The notes: generated from the letters alone by a model not told the origin. Shown: positions 13,653 to 21,984, counted from the first letter of the stretch. The stretch is 64,000 nucleotides of DNA from Oscillibacter sp. MSJ-31 (GCF_018918025.1 NZ_JAHLPT010000005.1:1-64000); one strand, 5' to 3'. Numbers and translations: made by a program.

Positions 13653-15103
13653 TGAAGGGCAGGAGATGGGAACTTCCGCAGAAGCTCCGGACGATCTACT
13701 GGCAGAATTTCGCCCTGACCGCGAGCATCGTCATGCTGACGCTCGCGCTGCTCGGCGCGTCGTTCTTCGCGCTCAGCTACGCCTACGCGGCGGATGAGCG
13801 CAGCGACGAGATGGCGCAGAAGGCAAGCGTTGTCGCGCGGCTGGTCGCGTCCTACGCCTCGAGCGGCGATGTGCGCGATATGCGCGAGATGGCGGGCGTT
13901 GCCGCGTCGATGACCGACGTGGACTTCCTCGTGTGCAGCACCGAGGGCAGCGTTCTGCTGACGACGGACGAAAATCTGGTCGACCATGTGCTCACCGTGC
14001 CGTCCGACGTGATGGAGACTGCGCTCTCCGGCGAGCGTTACAGCGCGCGCACGACGCTCGGCGGCATCTACGAGAGCAAGCGCTTCGTTGTCGGCGTGCC
14101 GATCGAGTCCGATATCTGGACGGTCGGCGCGGTGTTCGCCGTGACCGAGACAGGTCGGCTGACGACGATGTGGCGCGCGTTTTTCGCCATGTTCCTGATG
14201 ACGAGCGTCATCGTGCTGCTGCTCTCCTTCGTCGCTTCGGCGTGGGTGAGTATGCGTCAGTCGCGCCCCATCCGTGAGATGGCGGCTGCTACGCGCGCCT
14301 TTGCCGAGGGCAATTTCGACACCCGGATGCACGACTACGGCGCGGGCGAGATCGGCGAGCTGGCAAGCGCCTTCAACGCGATGGCGGATTCTTTGCAGGA
14401 GACTGAGCGCCAGCGCCGCGAGTTCATCGCGAACATCTCGCATGAGCTGAAAACGCCGATGACGAGCATCGCAGGCTACACCGACGGCATCCTCGACGGG
14501 ACCATCCCGCCGGAGAAGGAAAAGGAATACCTGCACATCATCTCCGACGAGAGCCGGCGGCTGAGCCGTCTCGTGCGCCGGATGCTCGAGGTCTCGCAGC
14601 TTCAGTCGCGCGACGTGATGCGCAGCAAGGCGCCCTTCGACGTGTGCGAGAGTATGCGCCGGGTGCTTATCTCAATGGAAAAGAAGATCACCGACCGCGG
14701 ATTGGACGTGGAGGCCGACATCCCCGACGAGCCGGTCACCGTGCTCGGCGACAACGACCTCATCACGCAGGTCATCTACAACCTGCTGGAGAACGCGACG
14801 AAGTTCGCCCGCGCGGGCTCGACGCTCTACCTCGGTCTCGCGGTGACGAACGGCAGGGCCGTCGTCTCCGTGCGCAACGAGGGCGACACCATCCCCGCCG
14901 AGGAGATCCCGCTGCTCTTCGAGCGCTTCCACAAGAGCGACAAGTCCCGCAGCGAGGATAAGGACGGCGTGGGCCTCGGGCTCTACATCGTCAAGACCAT
15001 TTTGGAGCAGCACCACGAGCATATCGCCGTCACGAGTGAAAACGGCCTGACGACCTTCGCCTTCACGCTCTCGCTCGCCAATTCGCTTGCCCCACAGCCG
15101 TAA
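13652..15103 (+). CDS. Membrane sensor histidine kinase
   Basis: A 483-residue kinase. Two transmembrane segments (about 22-45 and 177-199) flank an extracellular sensor region of about 130 residues. A HAMP linker follows at 200-250. The dimerisation domain carries phospho-acceptor His264 in NISHELKTPM. The ATPase has the N box LLENATKF, G1-type sequence near FERFHKSDKSRSEDKDGVGLGLYIV, and the final beta strand. ATG overlaps the regulator stop (TAATG), so the two are translationally coupled. The partner gene and HtrA follow in one transcript unit. Confidence 0.93.
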   Translation: MKGRRWELPQKLRTIYWQNFALTASIVMLTLALLGASFFALSYAYAADERSDEMAQKASVVARLVASYASSGDVRDMREMAGVAASMTDVDFLVCSTEGSVLLTTDENLVDHVLTVPSDVMETALSGERYSARTTLGGIYESKRFVVGVPIESDIWTVGAVFAVTETGRLTTMWRAFFAMFLMTSVIVLLLSFVASAWVSMRQSRPIREMAAATRAFAEGNFDTRMHDYGAGEIGELASAFNAMADSLQETERQRREFIANISHELKTPMTSIAGYTDGILDGTIPPEKEKEYLHIISDESRRLSRLVRRMLEVSQLQSRDVMRSKAPFDVCESMRRVLISMEKKITDRGLDVEADIPDEPVTVLGDNDLITQVIYNLLENATKFARAGSTLYLGLAVTNGRAVVSVRNEGDTIPAEEIPLLFERFHKSDKSRSEDKDGVGLGLYIVKTILEQHHEHIAVTSENGLTTFAFTLSLANSLAPQP

Positions 15104-15118
15104 CACAGGAGTTTTTAC

Positions 15119-16459
15119 ATGGAGCAGTATCCGCCTGACAACTTCATTCCGCAGCGCGAGCCCAACGAGGTCACGTTTGAGTACGTCGCCGAGCCGAAGC
15201 CCTACGTTGCTTACTATGTGCAGGACCGCCCGCTGCCCGGCAGGAAGCCGGAGGCCGCCACGCAGGAGCCGCCCGCCAGGACGCGCCGCAAGGGACACCG
15301 GGGGCTGAAAATTTTCCTCATCTGCCTGGCCGCGGTCCTCGTTTTCGCCGGTGGGCTGTACGCCGCCTGGTGGTTCGGCCTGCTGCCGGACCGTTTCTAC
15401 GGCGGCGAGCACGGCGACTACTACGATGATCCCGGCTACTATTATTACTACGGTGAGCTTGACGAGAGCGCCGAGCCGGAGCTGCCGGTCATATCGGCGG
15501 ACGACGGCGTGCGCCTTGTCTACGCGGACGGTCACGGCGACGCGCTGACCATTCAGGAGATCTACCGGAGGGTCAATCCCTCCACCGTCACGGTGGTGAC
15601 CGAGCTGCCGCGCGGCGCGTCCGTCGGCACCGGCGTCATCCTGACGGAGGACGGCTACATCATCACCAACGCGCACGTCATTGCCGGCGGCACGAGCTGC
15701 TACGTCGCCCTTGCGGACGGCTCGATCTTCGACGCCGCCCTCGTCGGCTACGATGCAGAGCAGGATCTTGCCGTCATCAAGGCGCAGGACACCGACGGCC
15801 GCGCGGCACAGGGGCTTCTCGCCGCGGAGTTCGGCGACTCCGACGCCCTGAGCGTCGGCGACCCAGTCTACGCCATCGGCAACCCGCTCGGCGTGGAGCT
15901 GCGCGGCACGCTGACCGACGGCATCGTGTCCGCCATCAACCGCGACGTCGATGTGGACGGCGTGACCATGACGCTCATCCAGACCAACGCCGCGCTCAAC
16001 AACGGCAACTCCGGCGGCCCGCTCATCAACCGATACGGGCAGGTCATCGGCATCAACGTGATGAAGATGGGCATGGACCGCTGGTCCACCGCGAGTGTGG
16101 AGGGGCTTGGCTTCGCCATTCCCATCGCCTCAAGCGCCTACATCGTCAACGACATCCTCCGCTGCGGCGAGGTGCAGGGCGAGCCGGTGCTCGGCATCTC
16201 GGTCGACCGCACGCCCGCCTATCTGCCCGATGGGCAGCAGGCCGCCCGTGTTTACACGGTCGATCTCAACGGCCCCGGCGACAAGGCCGGACTGGAGGTA
16301 GACGACCTCATTTACGAGGCCGACGGCGTGCGCGTCGAGACCTCCAACGATCTGCTGCGCGTGCGCCACCGCCACGCCGCAGGCGAGGAAATGATCCTCA
16401 AGGTTTGCCGCGGCGGGGAATACCTGACCGTTCCCGTCACACTCGAAGCGAAAAAATGA
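15119..16459 (+). CDS. HtrA/DegP-family membrane-anchored serine protease
   Basis: A 446-residue trypsin-fold protease with a Firmicutes HtrA layout: cytoplasmic N-terminus (1-62), one membrane helix (64-86), an acidic/Tyr-rich linker, the protease domain and one C-terminal PDZ domain (about 345-440). The triad is His186 in TNAHVIAG, Asp216 in EQDLAVIKA and Ser298 in NNGNSGGPL. It degrades or refolds damaged exported proteins. It starts 15 bp after the histidine kinase, so it is likely in the same operon and a target of that system, as CssRS controls htrA in Bacillus. Confidence 0.92.
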   Translation: MEQYPPDNFIPQREPNEVTFEYVAEPKPYVAYYVQDRPLPGRKPEAATQEPPARTRRKGHRGLKIFLICLAAVLVFAGGLYAAWWFGLLPDRFYGGEHGDYYDDPGYYYYYGELDESAEPELPVISADDGVRLVYADGHGDALTIQEIYRRVNPSTVTVVTELPRGASVGTGVILTEDGYIITNAHVIAGGTSCYVALADGSIFDAALVGYDAEQDLAVIKAQDTDGRAAQGLLAAEFGDSDALSVGDPVYAIGNPLGVELRGTLTDGIVSAINRDVDVDGVTMTLIQTNAALNNGNSGGPLINRYGQVIGINVMKMGMDRWSTASVEGLGFAIPIASSAYIVNDILRCGEVQGEPVLGISVDRTPAYLPDGQQAARVYTVDLNGPGDKAGLEVDDLIYEADGVRVETSNDLLRVRHRHAAGEEMILKVCRGGEYLTVPVTLEAKK

Positions 16460-16466
16460 GGAGAGC

Positions 16467-16592
16467 ATGAAAAAGAACAAGCAATTTCCCGCGGCGATGA
16501 TCCTGCTTGCCGTCGTCTCGGCGGTGTGCTACAAGGGGATGCGCGCCATCGAAAACAAGCTGAAAGCCAAGAAGGAGAAGTCTCAGAAATGA
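16467..16592 (+). CDS. 41-residue single-pass membrane peptide
   Basis: A small ORF with GAGGAGAG just upstream, only seven bases after the htrA stop. It encodes MKKNKQFPAAMILLAVVSAV, then a Lys/Glu-rich tail ending KKEKSQK. One hydrophobic helix with a basic C-terminal tail predicts a small inner-membrane protein. The close spacing and its own terminator suggest it belongs to the RR-HK-HtrA operon, perhaps as a modulator of the protease or kinase. No family is recognised. Confidence 0.6.
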   Translation: MKKNKQFPAAMILLAVVSAVCYKGMRAIENKLKAKKEKSQK

Positions 16593-16608
16593 GGCTTCTC
16601 CCTTCTTT
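16571..16608 (+). terminator. Terminator ending the htrA operon
   Basis: GAAGGAGAAGTCTC (16571-16584) pairs with GAGGCTTCTCCCTTC (16591-16605) with one wobble and one bulge. The U-tract is weak. It overlaps the last codons of the 41-residue ORF. Confidence 0.6.
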
Positions 16609-16628
16609 CGTCAAATTGCACGAATGGC

Positions 16629-16657
16629 TTGACAAAATTTTTACGCAGGCGTAAAAT
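16629..16657 (+). promoter_or_regulatory. Promoter of azlCD
   Basis: TTGACA (16629-16634), 17 bp, TAAAAT (16652-16657). No T-box or other leader is visible before the azlC start at 16713. Confidence 0.8.
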
Positions 16658-16712
16658 GCCATCGTCGTCTTATTCCCTATCGCATTTGTGGGATTTTCAC
16701 AAAGGAGCACCC

Positions 16713-17408
16713 ATGAAAAAGAAAGCATTCCGCGCCGCGCTGCCCTATTCCCTGCCCATCTGCATCGGCTTTTTGTTCATCGCCATGTCCTATGGCTTTC
16801 TGATGCGCAGCCGCGGCTTTTCCGTCTTTTACCCGATGGCCATGAGCGCCTTCATCTTCGCCGGCTCGATGGAGTTCGTCGCGGTGGAGCTGCTGCTCTC
16901 GGCCTACGCGCCGCTGCACGCCTTTCTTCTGACGCTGATGGTCAATGCGCGGCATCTGTTCTACGGCATCTCCATGCTGGAAAAGTACAAGGGCATGGGC
17001 TGGAAAAAGCCCTACCTGATCTTCGGCATGTGCGACGAGACCTTCTCCATCAACTGCACCGTCACCCCGCCGGATGGCGTGGATCGCGGCTGGTTCATGT
17101 TCTTCGTCACCCTGCTCAACCAGACCTACTGGGTCGCGGGCGCGACGCTCGGCGCGCTGCTCGGCTCGGTCCTGCACTTTGACACCACCGGCATCGAATT
17201 CGTCATGACGGCGCTGTTCACCGTGATGTTCGTCAATCAATGGGAGGAGGCCAAGGACCACCGCCCCGCCCTCACCGGCCTCGGCTGCGCGGCGCTTTGC
17301 CTCGCCGTGTTCGGCAGCGACGGCTTCATGCTGCCCGCGATGGCGCTCATCATCGTCTGCTTCCTCGTGAGCAGCAAATCGCAGAAAAAGGAGGAGCCCG
17401 CCCTATGA
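16713..17408 (+). CDS. azlC: AzlC-family branched-chain amino acid exporter, large subunit
   Basis: A 231-residue protein with about five to six membrane segments. The family markers PYSLPICIGFLFIAMSYGFL, AGSMEFVAVELL and the VNARHLFYGISMLEKYK block are present. AzlC with AzlD exports branched-chain amino acids and analogues. I chose ATG 16713 (AAGGAGCACCC upstream). A TTG-initiated extension of 28 residues would overlap the promoter. The stop overlaps the azlD start (ATGA), the usual coupling for this two-subunit transporter. Confidence 0.92.
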   Translation: MKKKAFRAALPYSLPICIGFLFIAMSYGFLMRSRGFSVFYPMAMSAFIFAGSMEFVAVELLLSAYAPLHAFLLTLMVNARHLFYGISMLEKYKGMGWKKPYLIFGMCDETFSINCTVTPPDGVDRGWFMFFVTLLNQTYWVAGATLGALLGSVLHFDTTGIEFVMTALFTVMFVNQWEEAKDHRPALTGLGCAALCLAVFGSDGFMLPAMALIIVCFLVSSKSQKKEEPAL

Positions 17409-17737
17409 CCATGACCGTCACGCAGAGCGTGATCACCATCGCGGCCGTCGTGCTCGGCACGATGACGACGCGCTTTCTCCCCTTTCTCATCTTCCCCGAA
17501 GGGCGCGAGCCGCCCGCGTTCATCCGTTACCTCGGCGCCGTCCTGCCCTTCGCGGTCATCGGACTGCTTCTCGTCTACTGCCTCAAGGACGCGGTGTTCG
17601 CCTCGTACCACGCACTGCCGGAGCTGATCGCCATCACCGTGACCGCCGCGCTGCAACGGCGGAAAAGGAATATGCTTTTGAGCCTGTTCGCCGGCACGGC
17701 GCTCTATATGCTGCTCGTGCAGACCTGCTTTGTATGA
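17405..17737 (+). CDS. azlD: AzlD-family exporter small subunit
   Basis: A 110-residue membrane protein with four hydrophobic stretches and the family marker TRFLPFLIFPEGREPPAFIRYLGAVLPFAVIGLL. It is the obligate partner of AzlC, whose stop codon overlaps this start. Length is typical of the family (100-110). A strong terminator follows two bases after the stop. Confidence 0.9.
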   Translation: MTMTVTQSVITIAAVVLGTMTTRFLPFLIFPEGREPPAFIRYLGAVLPFAVIGLLLVYCLKDAVFASYHALPELIAITVTAALQRRKRNMLLSLFAGTALYMLLVQTCFV

Positions 17738-17738
17738 A

Positions 17739-17779
17739 AAATGAGGCAATGCGTTCGGCATTGTCTCATTTCTTTTTTT
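17739..17779 (+). terminator. azlCD terminator
   Basis: AAATGAGGCAATGC/GCATTGTCTCATTT (one G-U pair) with a seven-T tail. It overlaps the 3' end of the convergent TauE-like gene. Confidence 0.9.
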
Positions 17780-18128
17780 GCAGCAGCATATTGGCGCCCG
17801 CCCAAAGCAGGAAAACGCCGAACGGCTTGCGGAATACCGTGATGTCGACCGAGGTCGCCGCCCACGCCGCGGCAAGCGCCGCGAGCGTCCCGAGCGGGAT
17901 CGCCGCGCGCATCACCTCGCGGTCGAGATAGCCGTTTTTCCTGTGCTCAAGGAGCGACATTCCCGCCGTCGGCAGGAAGTAGAGGAGGTTGATGCCCTGC
18001 GCCTGCGTCTGGTCGACGCCGAGAAAGAGCGTCATGAGCAGGAGCAGCAGCGTCCCGCCACCGACGCCCCACGCCGAGAGGATGCCCGTGCCGAAGCCCG
18101 CGAGCGCGGGTAGAAGCCAGTCCGTCAT
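17766..18128 (-). CDS. TauE/SafE-family half transporter (second half)
   Basis: A 120-residue membrane protein matching one repeat of the TauE/SafE (DUF81) family: GFGTGILSAWGVGGGTLLLLLMTLFLGVDQTQAQGINLLYFLPTA. Full-length members are about 250 residues with two such repeats. Here each repeat is its own gene, and this one follows the other after a three-base gap, so the pair probably makes a heterodimer. The family moves sulfite, organosulfonates or related anions; the substrate is unknown. Confidence 0.82.
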   Translation of the reverse strand: MTDWLLPALAGFGTGILSAWGVGGGTLLLLLMTLFLGVDQTQAQGINLLYFLPTAGMSLLEHRKNGYLDREVMRAAIPLGTLAALAAAWAATSVDITVFRKPFGVFLLWAGANMLLQKKK

Positions 18129-18131
18129 CGC

Positions 18132-18494
18132 TCAGCCTCCCGTGAAAAGATAGCGCCAGCCGCCATAGAGCAGAAAGAGCGCGAAAATGCGCCGCAGCCA
18201 GAGGTTCGGCACCTTTTTGAACAGCTTCCCGCCGACCCGTCCGCCCGCGAAGCCGCCGAGGAGATACGGCAGCGCCGCCGTCAGGGACAGCTCTGCGCGC
18301 CAATACCACAGCGCCGCCGACACCGCGCACATCGGAAAAATGACCGCCACGCAGGTGGCAAATGCCTTCTTTTCCTCCACGCCCGCCCATTTCGTCAGCA
18401 GCACGAGCAGCGGAATGCCGCCGCCCCCGCCGAAAATGCCGTTCGTAAGTCCTGCGGCGACGCCGCTGAGGCGGTACTTCGCTTTCTTCTCCAT
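18132..18494 (-). CDS. TauE/SafE-family half transporter (first half)
   Basis: A 120-residue membrane protein with the N-terminal repeat signature AAGLTNGIFGGGGGIPLLVLLTKWAGVEEKKAFATCVAVIFP. It pairs with the half gene immediately downstream. I chose the ATG at 18494 with GGGAG upstream; a GTG nine bases further out is the alternative. No stop-codon scar between the halves suggests a broken full-length gene, because each has its own start signal. Confidence 0.82.
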   Translation of the reverse strand: MEKKAKYRLSGVAAGLTNGIFGGGGGIPLLVLLTKWAGVEEKKAFATCVAVIFPMCAVSAALWYWRAELSLTAALPYLLGGFAGGRVGGKLFKKVPNLWLRRIFALFLLYGGWRYLFTGG

Positions 18495-18514
18495 GTCCCC
18501 CACTCCCTATGTAA

Positions 18515-18533
18515 GAAGCGGCTGCGCCGCTTC
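18515..18533 (-). terminator. Terminator after the DUF1540 gene
   Basis: GAAGCGGC/GCCGCTTC with loop TGC, then TTCTTA on the minus strand. Confidence 0.6.
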
Positions 18534-18538
18534 TTTGC

Positions 18539-18727
18539 TTACTTCTTGCGGAAGCTCTGGCAGTCGGTGCACTGATCCATGGTGGGATTGGTCTCATGGG
18601 TGCCGACCTGAATGGCGTTCAGACCGCAGTAGGACTGACTCTGGCAATGGTTCGCGCAGGAAGTGACCTCGCATTTGATGGCTCTGTTGGGGGTGCAGGC
18701 GCAGCCGCTGTTGGTATGATCGGACAT
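18539..18727 (-). CDS. DUF1540 Cys-rich small protein
   Basis: A 62-residue protein with seven Cys in the DUF1540 pattern (AIKCEVTSCANHCQSQSYCGLNAIQVGTH, then CTDCQSF), likely binding zinc. The family is common in clostridial spore-formers. Its function is not established, although some members are spore-associated. ATG 18727 has AGGAGG nine bases upstream. The longer open frame above it has no site and no conservation. Confidence 0.85.
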   Translation of the reverse strand: MSDHTNSGCACTPNRAIKCEVTSCANHCQSQSYCGLNAIQVGTHETNPTMDQCTDCQSFRKK

Positions 18728-18913
18728 GAAGAAATTCCTCCTTGCAAAATTCGCGCGAAGCGAACGTTCGGGCCTCGCGCAGAGGATAGTTTGCGCCGAG
18801 GAGCAAAGAATATACACCGTGCGCGGACGCTTTGAGGAAAACAGGTGGACAGGCTTGTATTTTTGTGCTATGCTTTCGTTCGATAAATCGGAATTTGCAG
18901 GAGAGTCACCGTT

Positions 18914-19336
18914 ATGATTAGAGAATTACGAAAAGCAGATATAAATAAAGTTGCAAATATATGGTTGGACACCAATATAACCGCACATTATTTTATTCCT
19001 GCGCAATATTGGCAAAATAATTTTGAATTAGTGAAAGAACTGCTATTACAGGCAACCGTCTATGTCTATGAATACAATCAAGAAATACAGGGGTTTATAG
19101 GACTAAACGATGAATATGTTGAGGGTATTTTTGTTTCTGACGAAATGCAGTCGCAGGGTATAGGTAAAGTTCTGCTGAATTATGCAAAGGGCAAACGGAG
19201 CAAATTACTTTTGAACGTATATCAAAAAAATACACGGGCAATATCCTTTTATCAAAGAGAAGGATTTGAGATTCAGCACAGCGGTTTGGATGAAGCTACT
19301 GGAGAAAAAGACTATGTAATGGCATGGCACCAATAA
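18914..19336 (+). CDS. GNAT-family N-acetyltransferase, AT-rich
   Basis: A 140-residue acetyltransferase with the acetyl-CoA binding motif SDEMQSQGIGKVLLNYAKGK and the terminal YQREGFEIQHSGLDEATGEKDYVMAW. Its base composition is strikingly AT-rich compared with every neighbour, so it was probably acquired recently. The acceptor substrate is unknown. It stands alone, bordered on the right by imperfect repeats and a tRNA-Gly gene, a typical landing place for foreign DNA. GGAGAG precedes the ATG. Confidence 0.88.
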   Translation: MIRELRKADINKVANIWLDTNITAHYFIPAQYWQNNFELVKELLLQATVYVYEYNQEIQGFIGLNDEYVEGIFVSDEMQSQGIGKVLLNYAKGKRSKLLLNVYQKNTRAISFYQREGFEIQHSGLDEATGEKDYVMAWHQ

Positions 19337-19415
19337 TAAAAATCCAGTTCGCCGAACCGGCAGAGCTTTAGCGCATTTGCACAGCAAGCCTTCGCCGCAC
19401 ATGAGGCTCGTCCCT

Positions 19416-19605
19416 CGCTTCGCGGGAACCCTGCGCTCACCTCAAATTGAAATGCGCTCCGCGCATGGGTGGAGGCAGCCGGAGCTTCATTTTGGCGAGG
19501 CTCGTTCCTCGCTTCCCGGCATCCCACGAACCGCCTGGCGGCGCTTCGCGGGAACCCTGCGCTCACCTCAGATCAAAATGCACTTCGCGCATGGGTGGAG
19601 GCAGC
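19416..19605. repeat. Imperfect 64-bp direct repeats beside tRNA-Gly
   Basis: Copy 1 is 19416-19479 and copy 2 is 19542-19605, with a handful of mismatches. Both begin CGCTTCGCGGGAACCCTGCG and end GGGTGGAGGCAGC. A shorter related block (GAGGCTCGTcCCTCGCTTC) precedes each copy. The whole gap 19337-19631 has no credible gene. The region looks like decayed intergenic or mobile-element debris between the AT-rich GNAT gene and the tRNA. Confidence 0.75.
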
Positions 19606-19631
19606 GAGTTCGAGAAACCGGTCTCCATTGC

Positions 19632-19670
19632 AAAAAATAACACCACGACATCGTCGTGGTGTTATTTTTT
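19632..19670. terminator. Terminator after tRNA-Gly
   Basis: A 17-bp perfect stem (19632-19648 with 19654-19670), loop CATCG, A/T-rich at both outer ends, so it can work on either strand. Confidence 0.88.
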
Positions 19671-19745
19671 GGAGCGGGCGACGAGGCTCGAACTCGCTAC
19701 CTCCACCTTGGCAAGGTGGCGCTCTACCAGATGAGCTACGCCCGC
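19670..19745 (-). tRNA. tRNA-Gly (anticodon GCC)
   Basis: A 76-nt cloverleaf with encoded CCA. The acceptor is GCGGGCG/CGCCCGC, the anticodon arm is CCACC-TTGCCAA-GGTGG, and the T-loop is GTTCGAG. It has the same sequence as the tRNA-Gly at 31509. Confidence 0.97.
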
Positions 19746-19827
19746 GGAACATTGACGATAATAGCAGATTCTTTCGCGTTTGTCAAGCCGTATTTTTCAT
19801 TTTTCCGCAGATTTTGGTTCTGCCGCC

Positions 19828-19856
19828 TTGCAAATGCGGAAAAGCTATGATAAACT
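19828..19856 (+). promoter_or_regulatory. Promoter of prfC
   Basis: TTGCAA (19828-19833), 17 bp, TAAACT (19851-19856), 44 bases before the chosen start. Confidence 0.6.
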
Positions 19857-19899
19857 GCCTATTTGTATTGACAAACACCGTATGCAAGGAGACGACACT

Positions 19900-21486
19900 A
19901 TGGCCACGCTTCACGAAGAGATCTCACGCCGCAGGACCTTTGCCATCATTTCTCACCCCGACGCCGGTAAGACCACGCTGACCGAAAAGTTCCTGCTCTA
20001 CGGCGGGGCCATCGCGCAGGCCGGCGAGGTCAAGGGCAAGCGCGCGCGGGCCGCGACCTCCGACTGGATGGAGATCGAAAAGCAGCGCGGCATTTCCGTG
20101 ACCTCCTCCGTCATGCAGTTCCAGCACGGCGGCTACTGCATCAACATTCTCGACACCCCGGGCCATCAGGACTTCTCCGAGGATACCTACCGCACGCTCA
20201 TGGCGGCAGACAGCGCGGTCATGGTCATCGACGGCGCGAAGGGCGTCGAGCCGCAGACGCGCAAGCTGTTCCGCGTCTGCGCCCTGCGCCACATCCCCAT
20301 CTTCACCTTCATCAACAAGATGGACCGTGAGACGCGCGACCCGCTCGAGCTGTGCGAGGAGGTCGAGCGCGAGCTCGGCATCGACACCTACGCCGTCAAC
20401 TGGCCCATCGGCTGCGGCAAGGAATTTCAGGGCGTTTACGACCGCGAGAAGCAGTGCATCATCCACTTCACCGATGCGGGCCACGCGAAGAAGGCCGGCG
20501 TGACCGAGATCGCGCTGGACGATCCCGCGCTGGTCGAGCTCATCGGGCAGAAGCGGCGCGACAACCTCGCCGGCGAGATCGAGCTGCTCGGCGCGGGGCG
20601 CGAGTTCGACCTCGACGCCGTGCGAAACGGCACGCTCTCGCCCGTGTTCTTCGGCAGCGCGCTGACGAACTTCGGCGTGGAGCCGTTCCTGGAGGGCTTT
20701 CTGCGCATGACCACCGCTCCCCTCTCGCGCGAGAGCGACGCGGGCGTGATCGACGCCTTCTCCCCTGACTTCTCGGCCTTCGTGTTCAAGATCCAGGCAA
20801 ACATGAACAAGGCGCACCGCGACCGTCTGGCGTTCATGCGCATCTGCTCGGGCAAGTTCGAGCGCGACGCGGAGTATTACCATGTGCAGGGCAACAAGAA
20901 GATGCGCCTTTCCCAGCCGCAGACCATGATGGCGAGCGAGCGTGAGATCGTGCAGGAGGCCTACGCCGGCGACATCATCGGTGTGTTCGATCCCGGCATC
21001 TTCTCCATCGGCGACACCATCACCGTGCCGGGCAAGAAGTTCCGCTTCGGCGGCATCCCGACCTTCGAGCCGGAGCACTTCATGTCCGTCAGTCCCAAGG
21101 ACACAATGAAGCGCAAGCAGTTCGTCAAGGGCATCGAGCAGATCGCGCAGGAGGGCGCCATCCAGATCTTCAAAATGCCGGACTCCGGCTTCGAGGACGT
21201 CGTGGTCGGCGTGGTCGGTACGCTGCAATTCGACGTGTTTGAGTACCGCATGAAAAGCGAGTACGGCGTGGAGCTGCGCATGAGTGCACTGCCTTACGAG
21301 CACCTGCGGCTCATCGCGGAATGTCCCGGCGACCCCAAGGACCTGATGTTCTGCACCGGCTCGAAGCTGCTCGAGGATTTCAAGGGCCGCAAGCTCATCG
21401 CCTTCGGCGGCGAATGGAGCGTCGGTTTCCTCACCAAGCACAACCCCGGCCTCGTGCTCGACGACTGGCTGACGGTATCCAAATAA
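19900..21486 (+). CDS. prfC: Peptide chain release factor 3
   Basis: A 528-residue translational GTPase that recycles RF1/RF2 after termination. G1 is SHPDAGKTTLTEK near residue 18. The switch region SDWMEIEKQRGISVTSS, G3 DTPGHQDFSEDTYR and G4 NKMDR are all intact. The C-terminal part keeps the RF3-type PEHFMSVSPKDTMKRKQF and EWSVGFLTKHNPGL. ATG 19900 has AAGGAG nine bases upstream; the 40-codon upward extension overlaps the promoter. It is monocistronic, with its own terminator. Confidence 0.96.
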   Translation: MATLHEEISRRRTFAIISHPDAGKTTLTEKFLLYGGAIAQAGEVKGKRARAATSDWMEIEKQRGISVTSSVMQFQHGGYCINILDTPGHQDFSEDTYRTLMAADSAVMVIDGAKGVEPQTRKLFRVCALRHIPIFTFINKMDRETRDPLELCEEVERELGIDTYAVNWPIGCGKEFQGVYDREKQCIIHFTDAGHAKKAGVTEIALDDPALVELIGQKRRDNLAGEIELLGAGREFDLDAVRNGTLSPVFFGSALTNFGVEPFLEGFLRMTTAPLSRESDAGVIDAFSPDFSAFVFKIQANMNKAHRDRLAFMRICSGKFERDAEYYHVQGNKKMRLSQPQTMMASEREIVQEAYAGDIIGVFDPGIFSIGDTITVPGKKFRFGGIPTFEPEHFMSVSPKDTMKRKQFVKGIEQIAQEGAIQIFKMPDSGFEDVVVGVVGTLQFDVFEYRMKSEYGVELRMSALPYEHLRLIAECPGDPKDLMFCTGSKLLEDFKGRKLIAFGGEWSVGFLTKHNPGLVLDDWLTVSK

Positions 21487-21493
21487 GCATGAA

Positions 21494-21519
21494 AAAAGGA
21501 CGGCGCGAGCCGTCCTTTT
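21494..21519. terminator. Bidirectional terminator between prfC and the EamA-like gene
   Basis: AAAAGGACGGC/GCCGTCCTTTT with loop GCGA serves the two convergent genes. Confidence 0.9.
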
Positions 21520-21544
21520 CTTATGTAATTCCGTGCGTCCCGTG

Positions 21545-21967
21545 CTACGCGCCCACGAGATAGATGCCCGCAAGGCAGACGAGAACGCCGAGGCCCTGAC
21601 GCAGCGAGACCGTCTCGTGATAGACCAGCAGACCGACCGCGAGTAGCACGCAGGCCAGCGCAATGTTCATCACGAGCGAGGCGACGCTGATCTTCCAGCC
21701 CGCGCGATACACGCAGATAGTGCCGAATTCCAGTCCGACGATGATGGCGCCGAGCGCCCACGCCGTCCAGTTCGTTTTGCCCAGCTCGCCGATAAAGCCG
21801 CGGTTCCCCATCAGATAGAACGCCGCGGCCGAAAAGGCCGCGCCCACGAGATAGGTGATGGTGAGCGAGGCAAAGGCATTCACGCCCTCCGGCGTGGACT
21901 TTGTTGTGATGTGATAAAACACGTTGACACCGACCACCAGCGCGATCGGCCAGATCATGCTCCACAT
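21545..21967 (-). CDS. Half-size EamA/SMR-like membrane transporter
   Basis: A 140-residue protein with four to five membrane helices matching one EamA repeat: AFASLTITYLVGAAFSAAAFYL in the middle and the terminal LLVYHETVSLRQGLGVLVCLAGIYLVG. Full EamA proteins have two repeats (about 300 residues), so this is a single-repeat member that probably dimerises. The substrate is unknown. ATG 21967 has GAGGGAG upstream; the longer frame is unsupported. It ends the minus-strand block running from parC. Confidence 0.8.
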   Translation of the reverse strand: MWSMIWPIALVVGVNVFYHITTKSTPEGVNAFASLTITYLVGAAFSAAAFYLMGNRGFIGELGKTNWTAWALGAIIVGLEFGTICVYRAGWKISVASLVMNIALACVLLAVGLLVYHETVSLRQGLGVLVCLAGIYLVGA

Positions 21968-21984
21968 AGCTGCTTCTCCCTCTT

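Noticed and set aside
16600-16712. T-box leader before azlC.
   Set aside because: No specifier hairpin, T-box sequence or antiterminator is visible, only a plain promoter and ribosome site.
19924-21663. 579-residue minus-strand open frame across prfC.
   Set aside because: It is the mirror image of a strongly conserved GTPase gene in GC-rich DNA. Its protein has no motif, is rich in His/Arg/Glu repeats and has no ribosome site.
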